A DNA stretch of 64,000 bases from Cannabis sativa (GCF_029168945.1 NC_083605.1:22209280-22273279); one strand, 5' to 3'. Positions 24,686-35,230 are shown, numbered from the stretch's first letter. Notes: generated by a model from the sequence alone, not told the origin. Numbers and translations are program-made.

Positions 24686-24916
24686 ATGGTTGTTTTCTCG
24701 GTGGGTGTTGGTGGAAAACCGAAGCACAACCCAATATCACTCAAGAATCTTACACCATTATAATGGGTAAGTTGTGTTTTAAGCATTTTATTTGACTTTA
24801 TGTAGTTTAAAATTGTCATATGTGTGTTATTTGTTGGAACTGCTGTTTTTTGGTCTAAAATTGTTGAGATCTGGCAGATCTGGTTTTCAGTCGAATTCTG
24901 GGTTTTCCAGTGTTAT

Positions 24917-25160
24917 CGATGATATGTCGATAATTTGTCGATGGTTTGTCGATGATTACAAAAGGAAAGGTCAGTGACGACCATTATCGACGTTATGTCG
25001 ACATAATGTCGACATGTTGTCGACAGTAAGCAACCAACATATTATTCACAATTTGTCGACATTTTGTCAATAGTTGTCGACAGCATGTCGACAACAAGCA
25101 TTTATCTTTTTTTAGAAGTTGTCGATATTTTGTCGACACCATGTCGACAAAATATCGATG
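24917..25160 (+). repeat. TGTCGAY array 1 in the transposase leader intron
   Basis: Twelve TGTCGA and a few TATCGA cores, many in runs at exactly 11-bp spacing (for example TGTCGATAATT/TGTCGATGGTT and TGTCGACATAA/TGTCGACATGT). The array is intronic and reads in the sense of the transposase. Confidence 0.92.
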
Positions 25161-25355
25161 CAAATGAAAAAAAGCCGTAAATAAAACATAACATAACATT
25201 AAATAAAGTTCATAAAAAAACATAACATAACATAAAATAAGATAAAAACATAACATAAAAAAAACATTAAAAAAAACAGAAAATAAAGTTCATAAAAAAA
25301 AAAACAAACATTAAATAAAACTCACCACAAGCCATAACATAACAAATTATTTTTT

Positions 25356-25679
25356 TTAAAATTTTTTGGCTTGTGGGTGAGCCTTGCAATACTTGCATAA
25401 TGTTCCAGGCTTCACCGGTTTACTGTTAAAGATGCCTAGTTTGCAACGACGGCATCCTTCGGGGAACCCTGGTGGTGGAGCCGGCCATACACTAGTTTTG
25501 CAAAAATGTGCTTCAAGTTGCCTGAACCTGAACTCGTTCCCACATCGTTCTCTTTCGAAAGCTCTTTGGGCGTCAAAAACTTTCTGCATTTCAGGAGTAA
25601 TTATGCCAACATCAGGCTCCTGCTTCAGCTCTTTGGGAGTTAAGATGGGGAATTTGCCGTTGTTCTTTCTTGGCGCCAT
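25356..25679 (-). CDS. Small Cys-rich protein, antisense inside the transposase intron
   Basis: A 107-codon frame from ATG at 25679 to TAA at 25356. I do not recognise a family. It starts MAPRKNNGKFPILTPKELK, has a charged middle (Glu/Arg-rich, residues about 35-60) and a C-terminal pair of CxxC motifs spaced C-X2-C-X15-C-X2-C (GCRRC ... LCKYC), which suggests a zinc ribbon, and ends in a Lys/His-rich tail. A TATA box (25772-25764) sits about 90 bp upstream with a CT-rich leader, so an independent promoter is likely. It lies between arrays 1 and 2 of the TGTCGAY repeat. It could be a MULE accessory gene or a captured host fragment. The frame has no damage. DNA binding is inference from the Cys pairs and basic content. 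Confidence 0.65.
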   Translation of the reverse strand: MAPRKNNGKFPILTPKELKQEPDVGIITPEMQKVFDAQRAFERERCGNEFRFRQLEAHFCKTSVWPAPPPGFPEGCRRCKLGIFNSKPVKPGTLCKYCKAHPQAKKF

Positions 25680-25763
25680 ATTTAGAACTTAAGAATAAGA
25701 GAAATTTTTAAGAGTAAGAGAGAAGTAGAAGACAAGAGCACTTATGAATAAGGAAGGGATTTG

Positions 25764-25772
25764 CTTTTATAG
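25764..25772 (-). promoter_or_regulatory. TATA box of the antisense small gene
   Basis: CTATAAAAG on the minus strand, 85-93 bp before the ATG at 25679, followed by a leader rich in CTT/TCT. The spacing fits a start site near 25735. Confidence 0.6.
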
Positions 25773-25855
25773 AGCAGTAAACATGTTGGGAATGTAGGAA
25801 AATTAAATGGTCATTAAATGTGTAACTGTACAGGTAAAACGCATGAAATGGTGTA

Positions 25856-26216
25856 TTTGTCGACTAAATATCGATACAATGTCGATATGTTTTCGACAAC
25901 ATGCAATTTTGTGACACTGCTAACTTATTTGTCGATACCATATCGACGTCATGTCGATAGGACACGTGTCGGACATGCAACGTGTCAGTTGGGAACGGTT
26001 GTTGGGAACGTAGGTAAAATTTATTAACATTAAATGTGTTTGTCGATTGAATGTCGATGGTGTGTCGATGTTATATCGATGGCAAGCATGCTTGGTGTGG
26101 TTGTCGACGTTATGTCGATATTATGTCGACACAATGTCGACAATTAGTGCCATAATTTCTGCTGTTGTGATTATCGACATTATGTCGATTGATATCGATG
26201 GGATGTCGATTTTTAT
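25856..26216 (+). repeat. TGTCGAY array 2 in the transposase leader intron
   Basis: Thirteen TGTCGA plus several TATCGA cores, again with 11-bp runs (26041-26080 and 26102-26145). It lies just upstream of the small antisense gene's promoter on one side and just before the transposase exon-2 acceptor on the other. Confidence 0.92.
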
Positions 26217-28108
26217 TTTTTTTGGGTGTTTTTTCCTTTACTCACCTTGTTTTTTTGGTTTGCAATTGCAGGAGAGAAAGTGTTCCTTGTTGTATCGTAC
26301 GATGGTGTTTGGTTATGTGAGAATTATAATTGGATCTACAAAGCAAATAGCAGCTTGACGTTGACAGTTACAACTGAGACAACCCTACAAGAACTGCGAC
26401 AAATTTTATATGAAGAGTTGGAAGTTGATCCGGTAGCGTATGATTTAAAGTTGGAGATTTGTTCCTTGTACATGAAGGGAAAAATGGTTGCGCCAGAGGT
26501 TATTAAGAGAGAACGCCAACTGAGAACGTTCTTAGAGATGAGGGCAACAATGTCAAATACAGAGTTTATGCCATTATTCGTGACCAAGGTGAGAAAAGTT
26601 GGGAATTCGGAGCCTACGCCGCCTACTAATCCTCTCCCTCGAAGTGTGGTAGGGTCTTGCGTTCCCGAAACAGATGTTGGGATTGGTGTGAATGAGGAGG
26701 TTCCGACCAATTTAGAGGTTCCGACCAATGTAGGGCAAGAACAAGAAGCGACAGGATTTCATCAGTTTGAAGAGTTCGATACAACCTTCTACAATAACGA
26801 TCCTATTGTAGATTTGAATATGGACGATGAACATGATTTGGCAGTCGATGAAGCCGTAGCGGGACCATCATTGAGGTTAGAGTGTGTACCGAGTAACCAA
26901 GGTACACAGCGAGAACGACAACCTCGTAGTGAAAATCGCACTACACCTGGAACTAGCAGTAGTCGACAAGGCAGAACTGAAGAACATGCTCGTCATGCAA
27001 CCTTCTCAACGTTCTCCTCTTTTGAAGTTTGTACCAAGTTCAAAGCTCCCATGTGGACAAAGGAAGATATAATGGAAAATCATGAGCTAACTACTTGTTT
27101 ACAAAGTAAGGAAGCAGGGGTGATAGAGCTTGGTAATTTTTATGAAAACAAAGAAGAACTGAGACAAGTAGTGGGTAGGTTTGCACTTAATAACAATTTT
27201 GAGTGGATGGTGAAGAAGTCATCCCCTGATGTGTTGTACGTTACATGCAAGGCTCCAGATTGTAAATGGAGATTGAGGGGGAGGAAGAAGATGCATTCTG
27301 ACAACTTTGAGGTCACTGTATTTCACAATGAACACACATGTAACTTGAATGCGAGACGTTCAGATCACCGTCAAGCAGCACCATGGGTAGTTGGCCACCT
27401 TATTAAGGGGAAGTACACCCAAGATGGAACTAAGTACAAGGCTAAAGACATACAGAGGGACATGTTTGACAACTATGGTATCAGTATGAGTTATGTGAAG
27501 GCGTGGAGGTGCAGGGAGATGGGACTTACGTATGCTAGGGGTACGCCTGAGTTTTCATACATGAAGCTTCCTGGGTACTTGTACATGCTGGAACAGAAGA
27601 ATCCAGGTACCATTACTGACTTGTACTTAGAGAATGAGCGGTTCAAGTACTGTTTTATATCACTCGGTGCATGTAGAAGGGGTTTTTCTTTTTGTCGTCC
27701 TGTTTTGAGTATCGATGGCACCTTCTTGAAGACGAAGTACGGCGGTATAATGTTAGTTGCTGTGGCATACAATGCGAACAACCAATTGTTGCCGGTTGCT
27801 TATGGTATCGTTGACAGTGAGAATAACGACTCATGGACGTATTTCTTACAGAAGTTGAGGGTAGCAATTGGCGTGATTGAGAACTTAGTGTTTGTGTCAG
27901 ATAGGCATCAAAGCATTGATCATGCTGTTGAACTCGTTTTTCCCGAAGCAGTCCACTGTGCATGCTATCACCACATTGTTATGAACGTGAACGCCAAATT
28001 CAAGACTGATGCTTTTCACAACCAAATATATAATGTTGCTTACGCATGGTCGAAGACTGAATGCGATAGAGAGTTCGAGAAGCTTAGAAAGATGAATCCG
28101 GCCAATAT

Positions 28109-29573
28109 GTCTCTGAGCTGCTCCATAATTACGTTCTGACCACCCTTCAGCTCTACATGGCTGGTCTCGTATGCCTTCTTCAGCTCGACATGAGCAGCAT
28201 ACAGACCCTGAGTGTCAGCCTCGATCCTATCCAACCTCGCCACTAAATCAGTGTACTCGGCACCCCGAACGCCTGATGAAGATGGTGCACTGGGCTGAGG
28301 TTCTGAACCAGTGGCCTGAAAAAATATATATCAAAAAAATACGATAAGCATACGATAATTCCACAATGTAACAAATATCACAAAACAAAAACAATAAAAA
28401 ATAAAGACATAAAAAAAAAGTTCCAAAAATTGGTACCTGAGTGTCTGTTTCCTGAGTGTCTGGGACCTGAGTCTCTGGTACCTGACTACCTGCCTCAGCC
28501 TCTGTGTCATCCACACCATCATCAACCAGGTTCTCACCATCGTAAGATATGGTCCTCACAAATGCCTCCTCCTCTGTCCGTGGAAGTAGCCCCTTCACCA
28601 CTTCAAGATTCTGTTTATGGTTCAAAAAATATCAAAATAAAACCATTTAGCATTTATTACAAGCATTTATGTTAAATAATTATTCTGAACATAAGTGAAA
28701 ATCATACCCGTCTAGAAAATAATGCGCTGACGTCTTTCTTCCCAATATCGCCTTTGCTCGTCCAGCTAAGCATCCTGGGGAACCGAATCCCGTGATTCGT
28801 GCCATACCTCTTCCCAACCTCCAAAATGGCCTCGTACGCCCAATATTGTACTGCAGGTGCGAAGCCATATGCTGTGTATTTGCACTCGTGCTGAACATCC
28901 GAACTCAGCTTCTTCTCGTAGTTGGCCTTCTATTTCAACATGTCTTTTTGAAGCGAGTGCATGAGTCTGGCGAATGAGTGCTTCCCCCCCAAGGAATCCG
29001 GAAGAAGAACTCGAGGTCTTCCACATATCTAAGTATGTGAAGCGTAATCAGCGCGTTTGCCTCGCGGCCCAGAAGCACTGACTCCACAAACAAGCACAAG
29101 CCGAGCTTGTACAAGTCTTCCGGGTTCTGACAGTTTGTGAACCTATCTTGGAGTGCTTCTGTCTTCACACTATCAGACCGGTTGAAATATTTGTTGATCA
29201 ATCGGTCTGACCCTGAGCGCGCGACCTGCGCAGCCTTCTCCTCTTCTGTTGGCCCCGAGGAGAAGTCCAGGCCTGTAATGAGTGCAAACTCCAGCACTCC
29301 GAATCTGACCTCCTTCCGACCAACGTAAAACCGCATCCTCAACTCCTCCTGAGCATCCACTTTCATTTTGTGGAGCATCAGCTGGTGAAATAACACCGAG
29401 GAGAATGTCAAGGGTACGGCATTCCAAAAGCTGCCGAAACGGCTTTCCTTCGCCGTGTTATTCAAGTTGTACTCCTCAAACCGAGCTTTGATTTTTGCAA
29501 AAATTTCGGTGCCTCTATATGTGACGCGGCCAGTAAAATGCTCGGGTGCTGGAATTATTAGTCTGGGAGCCAT
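28109..29573 (-). pseudogene. MULE-2 DUF1985-type gene, truncated before the protease domain
   Basis: ATG at 29573 directly after an acceptor TTTTTCAG. Exon A (29573 to about 28709) holds the DUF1985 region (FGVLEFALITGLDF). It then shifts frame in a seven-base G run on this strand (28984-28990) and meets a TAG near 28932, after which reading continues as YTAYGFAPAVQYWAYEAI. Exon B (about 28611-28437) encodes an acidic, QVPETQ-repeat stretch. Exon C (about 28317-28109) encodes a coiled, charged segment (VARLDRIEADTQ). The gene then runs into the transposase at about 28108. By comparison with MULE-1, the missing part would hold the Ulp1 catalytic domain. Not functional. Confidence 0.85.
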
Positions 29574-29621
29574 CTGAAAAATCAAAAACCAAAAAAATTT
29601 AAATGTCAAAAAAGTTAAGAA

Positions 29622-30175
29622 ATGTCGACATAACATCGACATCATGTCGATATTCTGTCGACATTATCAAACATTCATAATTGGTCGACAAACCGTCGAC
29701 ATACAATCAACATGCTATCGACATTATCATAAGAACAGTGACAAACGACCAACATCGACAACTTATCGACATACAGTCGACAAATTGTCGACATTATACC
29801 AATTAACTACCATACGAATCAACTCTAACTTCCCTATCGACAACCTATCGACATATAGTCGACAAATTATCGACATTCTAACAGTAAACTACCACAAGAA
29901 TCAACTACAACTTATTATCGACAACCAATCGACATATTGTCGACAAATTGTCGACATTCTAACAGTAAACAACCATAAGAATCAACTACAACTTATTATC
30001 GACAACCTATCGACATATAGTCGACATTACATGGCAAAACTACATAACATCAAACAAGGTAAAACCATCGACAAATTGTCGACATGATGTCGACAACCTG
30101 TCGACAACAATGTTCAAACACACAAACAGAAAACTATATATATTGATATCCTATCGACATTTCATCGATAACGCT
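29622..30175 (-). repeat. TGTCGAY array 3 in the DUF1985-gene leader intron
   Basis: About 28 TCGA cores, mostly GTCGAC or ATCGAC. Read on the minus strand (the gene's sense) it gives TGTCGACAATT/TGTCGACTATA/TGTCGATAGGT at 11-bp spacing, the same unit and sense orientation as arrays 1 and 2. Confidence 0.92.
29752..30030 (-). repeat. 81-bp higher-order tandem repeat within array 3
   Basis: TCGACATA recurs at 29766, 29848, 29929 and 30010 (82, 81, 81 bp apart). Each unit has four phased TCGA cores, then a spacer containing AGAATCAACT. Confidence 0.9.
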
Positions 30176-30434
30176 GTAAAAACACACAAACACCATTGAA
30201 ACATATCCAACATATACAACATGCAATAATTGACATCTAGATTCGCATATACAATCTAAAACAATGTTATCTGAAGAACATACACAAATTCCCATTGAAA
30301 TTTCTAAATTTTAAACAGAAAAAAACTTACCGTTGGATTGGATTGGATCAGTGGTTCGTGGTCGTGGTCGTGGATCGCCGTGGGCCGCCGTGGGTCTTCG
30401 TCCTCTTCGTCGTCGTCGGTCGCCTTGGGTTTTG

Positions 30435-30530
30435 TGGGTTTCGTGGGTTCGTGGGTTCGTGGGTTCGTGGGTTCCTGGGGTGAGGCCGGTTCGTGGGGTG
30501 AGGCCGGTTCGTGGGTTCGTGGGTTCGTGA
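30435..30530 (-). repeat. G-rich 8-bp tandem repeat, GTGGGTTC
   Basis: Six or more near-perfect GTGGGTTC units on the plus strand, interrupted by TGGGGTGAGGCC, in the untranslated first exon of the minus-strand gene of MULE-2. Confidence 0.85.
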
Positions 30531-30540
30531 GGGGTGAGGA

Positions 30541-30655
30541 GGACAGAGAGAGAGAGAGAGAGAGGGAACGTTTGAGACAGAGAGAGGAGGACTGGTTCGT
30601 GAAGAGAGAGAGAGAGGGAACGTCAGAAAGAGAGAGGGAACGTCTGAGAGAGGGA
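30541..30655 (-). promoter_or_regulatory. CT-rich leader at the right end of MULE-2
   Basis: GAGAGAGAGA runs on +, that is CT runs in the sense of the minus-strand gene, at the mirror position of 24557-24685. Confidence 0.5.
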
Positions 30656-30668
30656 AATTTTAATTTAG

Positions 30669-30778
30669 GGGTATTTTAGGAATCTTTTAAAATTAGAGGA
30701 ATCAATTTGTACAAATTATAAAAGGGTATAAATTTTGATATAGGTTATATTATTAAGGGGCAAATAATGAAATATCCC
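30669..30778 (-). repeat. Right terminal inverted repeat of MULE-2
   Basis: Reverse complement begins GGGATATTTCATTATTTGCC and contains ATATCAAAATTTATACC and AATTTGTACAAATT, as at the left end. Followed by TATATATATA. Confidence 0.88.
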
Positions 30779-30789
30779 TATATATATAC

Positions 30790-32689
30790 AGGCATACCAC
30801 ATATTTAAGTGTGCTTTCATCAGTCTCCTAAAATGCATAATATGCATGTACAACTATTATGTTTAACATTTAATTTTTTGACAACAATAGGTGAATATAA
30901 AATTAAAACAAATCTTATATCACATACACATATAAAGAAGGGCATTTTAAATAAATATATACATTTTTTTAAATAATTACAAAAAATGTGAAAAAAAAAT
31001 ACAATTTTAAAAATGTACACATTTGAAAACATATTTACAAAAATTCATACAAATTCTTAATTAAATTATAATAGATATATTAATGAGTCAACTTACTATA
31101 TTTAGATTTGTATAACTATTTTTATGACTAATTTATATAGTATTAATGAGTAAGCCTACTTTCATCTAAAAAAAATGAGTAAGCCTACTAATTACATAAA
31201 ATTGTAAATTAATAATTACAAAACATAATAAGATACTAATAATAAACAATAAAATTTGTATTCATCATACAAATCACGTCAACAACATAAATGATATATT
31301 TGTAAAATTCAAAACATATATAATCATAATTTCTTTGACTAACTATGTCCAATATCATTATTAGTTGATTTGTAAAAATCTTAATTTCCACTTATCTACA
31401 ATTTATATTTTTTTTTTAATAAAAAATATTTGAAATTTATAAAGTTATGTTTGTTTATTTATTTTTTAATGTAAGAATTGTTTTTCAATAGATAAATTCG
31501 TTTTTTAACTCATTAGAAAATAATCATATAGAAACAATAGAAAAAATATATATTTATTTTAGTATAGTATAAATATTAGATATGTCTATTTTTATGTTTA
31601 CAATTATAATAAACATATCAATAATATAAAATATTTTGTATGTATATATGTGTTTATTTTATTTTCTATTAGTTAAATATACTAATTAGTTAAATATACT
31701 AATTTAATAAACAAAATAATAATATTCACATATGTTTATTATATTACTCTATGTGTGTCATGTTTATTTTTTAGTAATTTTTTATAAAATAAATAATATA
31801 TATATAAAAAAAATTGTTTATCTTTTTCTTTTATTTTTGTTTATTGTGTCCTGTTTATTTTTTTTTAATTAAATAATATTTGGAGCTTATAAAGTTATAT
31901 TTGTGTATTTCTTTTTTGATGTAAGAATTGTATTTAATTCATTTACTTACTCATTAGAAAATAATGAATATATAGAAACAATAAAAAAATATATATATGT
32001 ATTTAAGTATAGTATAAATTGACTATGTTTATTTTTATATTTACAATTCTAATAAACATACTAATAATATAAAATACTTTGTGTATATATGTTTATTTTA
32101 TTTTCTATTTATTAAACCTACTAATTTAATAAACAAAATAATAATATTCACATATGTTTATTATATCACTATGTGTGTCATGTTTATTTTTAGTAATTTT
32201 AAGCATTGATTTATATTTATATACATTAATGTTTATAATTTTGATATTGTATTTTATTAAAAAAAAACTTATTAAATTATAATAATTCATACTAAAATAA
32301 ATAATAAATATTTTTTCTTTAATAAAAAAAATATTTGATTTGGTTATTTTTATAAAACTGTTTATTATTTATTTAATTAATTTTACAGAATTCTTTGTTT
32401 TGAATTTTAATAAACATGTTTTATTATTAATAATTTTTAAAACATTAATATAATAAACATAAGGATAAAATATTACAAAATAATATTAGAAACATTAATT
32501 ACAATTTTCTATTTATGGTAATTAGTTTAATTATTAATAATTTATATTATTTAATGATTAAAATGTATGGTTTTATTTAATAAATTTTGTAAATGTATAA
32601 GTTTTTCAAATAATTTTTTTTTGCACATTTTTTGTAATTATTTTATTTTTGTTGTACATTTATGAAAAAAGCCCTATAAAGAAATTAAT
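30790..32689. other. AT-rich intergenic stretch, no gene seen
   Basis: No credible coding frame on either strand. The main structure is the tandem duplication listed separately (31405-32205). Confidence 0.7.
31405..32205. repeat. Diverged ~435-bp tandem duplication
   Basis: GTAAGAATTG at 31471 and 31921, ATGTGTGTCATGTTTATTTT at 31751 and 32171, and AATAATATTCACATATGTTT in both copies. The offset shifts from 450 to 420 bp, showing indels. The copies are about 80% alike by eye. Confidence 0.88.
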
Positions 32690-33358
32690 CACAGCCAATG
32701 ACAACTAGACATGAAGTTCTTTAATAATCGATCTAATTAAAAAAAAAAAAAAATTATGCCAAAGAACCACAACTCATAATCTGGAAAACCATAACCCTAT
32801 TTTTTAAAAAAAAAAAAACTTCCAATTTTTTTTTTTTAGAATTAGAAAAATCCCCAAATTTCTAAAATATGAACCCTAAATTCTCAAAAAAAATCAATCA
32901 ATAGTGGTATTGATACCACTTGTTAGAATTCTTTAACACTAATAAAATATGCAACAACAAGATTCAATTCGATAGATAAACATATTACATATAATTATAA
33001 GTGTATAACCATAGATCTAAAGAATACCTTTGTTGATTCAAAGAGAAGAACTGAAATAGTGGAAGCATAACGTAATCCATAGATAATGATGATCTCAATC
33101 CATTGTAGAGATAGTCTTTGTGGTAATTTTAGGTAATGATCTTCTAAGAAAATAAGACTTAGGGTTTTTCTAATTTTCTCTCTTCATAGGGAAGATAAGA
33201 ATAGAAATTGTCGTTTCTTGGGACCATTACCAATTTATAACCACATAGCTAGGTTATTAATTTTAAGTATTTCTAATTTAGCTCCTCAATAAATTAGAAA
33301 TATCGCTTAGGGTATCTACACATTTAGCCCATGACACTTTAATACCCAATGACCCACA
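32690..33358 (-). mobile_element. LTR-retrotransposon fragment, different family
   Basis: On the minus strand an LTR end (...GAATTCTAACA, 32921) is followed by AGTGGTATCAATACCACTA, an initiator-Met-type primer site, then an A/T-rich leader. The LTR part (32921 to about 33358) includes TTTGAATCAACAAAGG and a leader rich in T/C. The upstream rest of the LTR is cut off where element C begins. No coding remains. Confidence 0.6.
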
Positions 33359-34979
33359 ATTACTAAAATTAACTTCAAAATATTAATGAAAAAAAAATTC
33401 ATATATTTTAAAAGTTAATTATGTTGCTAATTCAATTTTAATTAGGTTAGACTAATATAATTAACCTAATACAATTATTTAAATAAGGCAAATGGGTCTT
33501 CACAATTGGGGTAGTTCATGTGCGGGAGAGCTGGGCTTAGTATGTCGTACCCACTACTATTGGCCCCCTAACTCTCACACAAGGCCCAAAAGAGAGGAAT
33601 TTAACCTTTAAATAAACAATTGTTATTCATTGAATAAGCCCAAATCTAATTGGGCCTAAATAAATTTACTTATGTCAAAATTTATTTTAGCAACCTAGTC
33701 CATTTACTTAGTAAAACTTAAATGGGCTTCCTATATGCATCTAAGCCCAATAGCAAACATATAGGCTCACATAGGTCAAATAATTTGGATGGGCCCTATC
33801 ATGTTACTACGTTTACACAGATGAAAGAAGTACAAAATTTACCTGTTACAAATTATTTATAGGATCTATTGACAATTGGACTATGATTAAAATCAGATCA
33901 TTGGATCTGTCAACAAGTTAATCATAGCAATTTAGATCAAATAAATAATAGGTTTGTTAAAAAAAAGTTTTGAATAAACAATATAAATAAACAAACAATG
34001 TCCATGTAGCAGATGTGAAATAAGATATTAATATAATTAAATTATTATTTTAAACTAACCAATTAAATTTTGAAAATTTAGGGTTGTTAAAACCAACCTT
34101 AAAAATTCATCAAAATTTAAAATTCAAAAATGAAAACTAATTTAAAATATCTAAGTATATTTTGAATTATTTTTATCAGATTAAATTAAATATCAAATAA
34201 GATAAATGATTTGAAAAAAAAAAAATATCTTCAATATCATCTTCTAATTTTATAATTTAATAAAATTAAAATAATAAAATAAACCAATTTTAAAATAGTT
34301 AGATAATTATTATTTTAAGAATAAAATAATAAATAAAAAATAATTACCTTAATTATATGTCAAAATATCTCAAATTAAGCAATATTCAAATTTCTACAAA
34401 AATATCTAAGTTATTTTAATATTTAAAATATAATTTATAAATTTCTAATAAGTAAAATGATATAAAATAGTAAAATATCATTTTTAAACTTATAATTTAT
34501 AAATAATTAAATATTTAACAAAATAATAAATTTTTGAATTTGAAAATATTATGGTTAGAATATCTATAAAAATATCTAGGTTAATTTCAAATTTATTAAT
34601 TATTTAATTTGTCATAGAAGATAATATTAATATAATATTTCAAATAAAAAAAATAAAGTTATCTTTTAATTTAAAATATGTTAAATATCAAAATATCTGA
34701 TCTTATAATTAAATAATATATAAATATTAAACAAATTAATAAATTTTTAAATCTGACCATAATTTAAAAAATAAAATAATCAATTTTTAAATTTAAACTT
34801 CAAAATATCATAAAATAATAATATTCTATTAAAAATAAATATTATTAATTTAAAAAATGATATTTAAGTTTAAATATATTTAAAAATAATATTTTATTTT
34901 AATTTTGAGGTTTGAAAATTGGAAAAATCGAATTTTGGGAAAAAATCCCACAAAATTTGGAAATTGGGTGGAAAAATCG

Positions 34980-35230
34980 TTACTGCCAGCAAGGCTGCAG
35001 TTGCAGCCCACGAGAGGCTGCTAGCAAGCCTCAACGCGCGCGGACAGGAGGAGCCAGCTGAGGAAACTCGACATTTGCAGGGTTCCTGACCGAGTAACCT
35101 CGGTCAGCTGTAGGGTGACGCGCGCGGGACAGCAGGGAGCAAACATGTTCAGACAGTGAGTTGTCTGAAGCCCATGCACGCGCGAATCCTTCTTGTCTGA
35201 AGGGTCTGTGCGTGCGATTGAGCATGGGCA
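34980..35230 (-). other. GC-rich patch in the leader of element C
   Basis: About 250 bp rich in CGCGCG and CAGC inside an otherwise AT-rich leader, about 240 bp after the primer site. E has a 120-bp counterpart (47468-47590) and B a remnant (about 2519-2575). The short ORFs here are by-products of GC content. Confidence 0.7.

Larger units (their letters stand above)
24763..28108 (+). pseudogene. MULE-2 transposase, 3'-truncated, with four-base first coding exon
   Basis: Coding exon 1 is just ATGG (24763-24766) before the strong donor GTAAGT. Intron 1 runs 24767-26271 and ends TTGCAATTGCAG. Exon 2 continues in frame as GEKVFLVVSYDGVW and stays open to about 28108. Domains: N-terminal ubiquitin-like-type region (26272-26600), Gly/Pro/Ser linker, Mutator DNA-binding domain (about 27100-27460), and MULE core with SIDGTFLKTKYGG (about 27700), FVSDRHQSI (27890) and CACYHH (27960). 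About 614 residues remain. The C-terminal SWIM finger is lost at the deletion joint, and the frame ends a few codons beyond it. No stop or frameshift is seen within the retained part, unlike MULE-1. Confidence 0.85.
29574..30329 (-). other. Leader intron of the MULE-2 DUF1985 gene
   Basis: Minus-strand donor CAACG/GTAAGTTTTTT at 30329 and acceptor GATTTTTCAG at 29574, immediately before the ATG. It contains TGTCGAY array 3, matching the arrangement in the transposase gene. Confidence 0.6.
24403..30778 (+). mobile_element. MULE-2, Mutator-like transposon with internal deletion
   Basis: 6376 bp between GGGAAATTTCATT (left) and its inverted partner GGGATATTTCATT (right). Terminal inverted repeats of about 110 bp share ATATCAAAATTTATACC and AATTTGTACAAATT. 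(TA)n lies on both flanks (24385-24402 and 30779-30789). It contains a spliced transposase on +, a DUF1985-type gene on - that meets it head-on at about 28108, a small antisense gene, and three TGTCGAY arrays. The 3' halves of both main genes are missing, replaced by a single joint. Confidence 0.92.

Noticed and set aside
24917..30175. CRISPR array, because of short phased repeats
   Set aside because: Spacers are about 5 bp, the repeats lie in introns of a plant transposon, and no cas genes are present.
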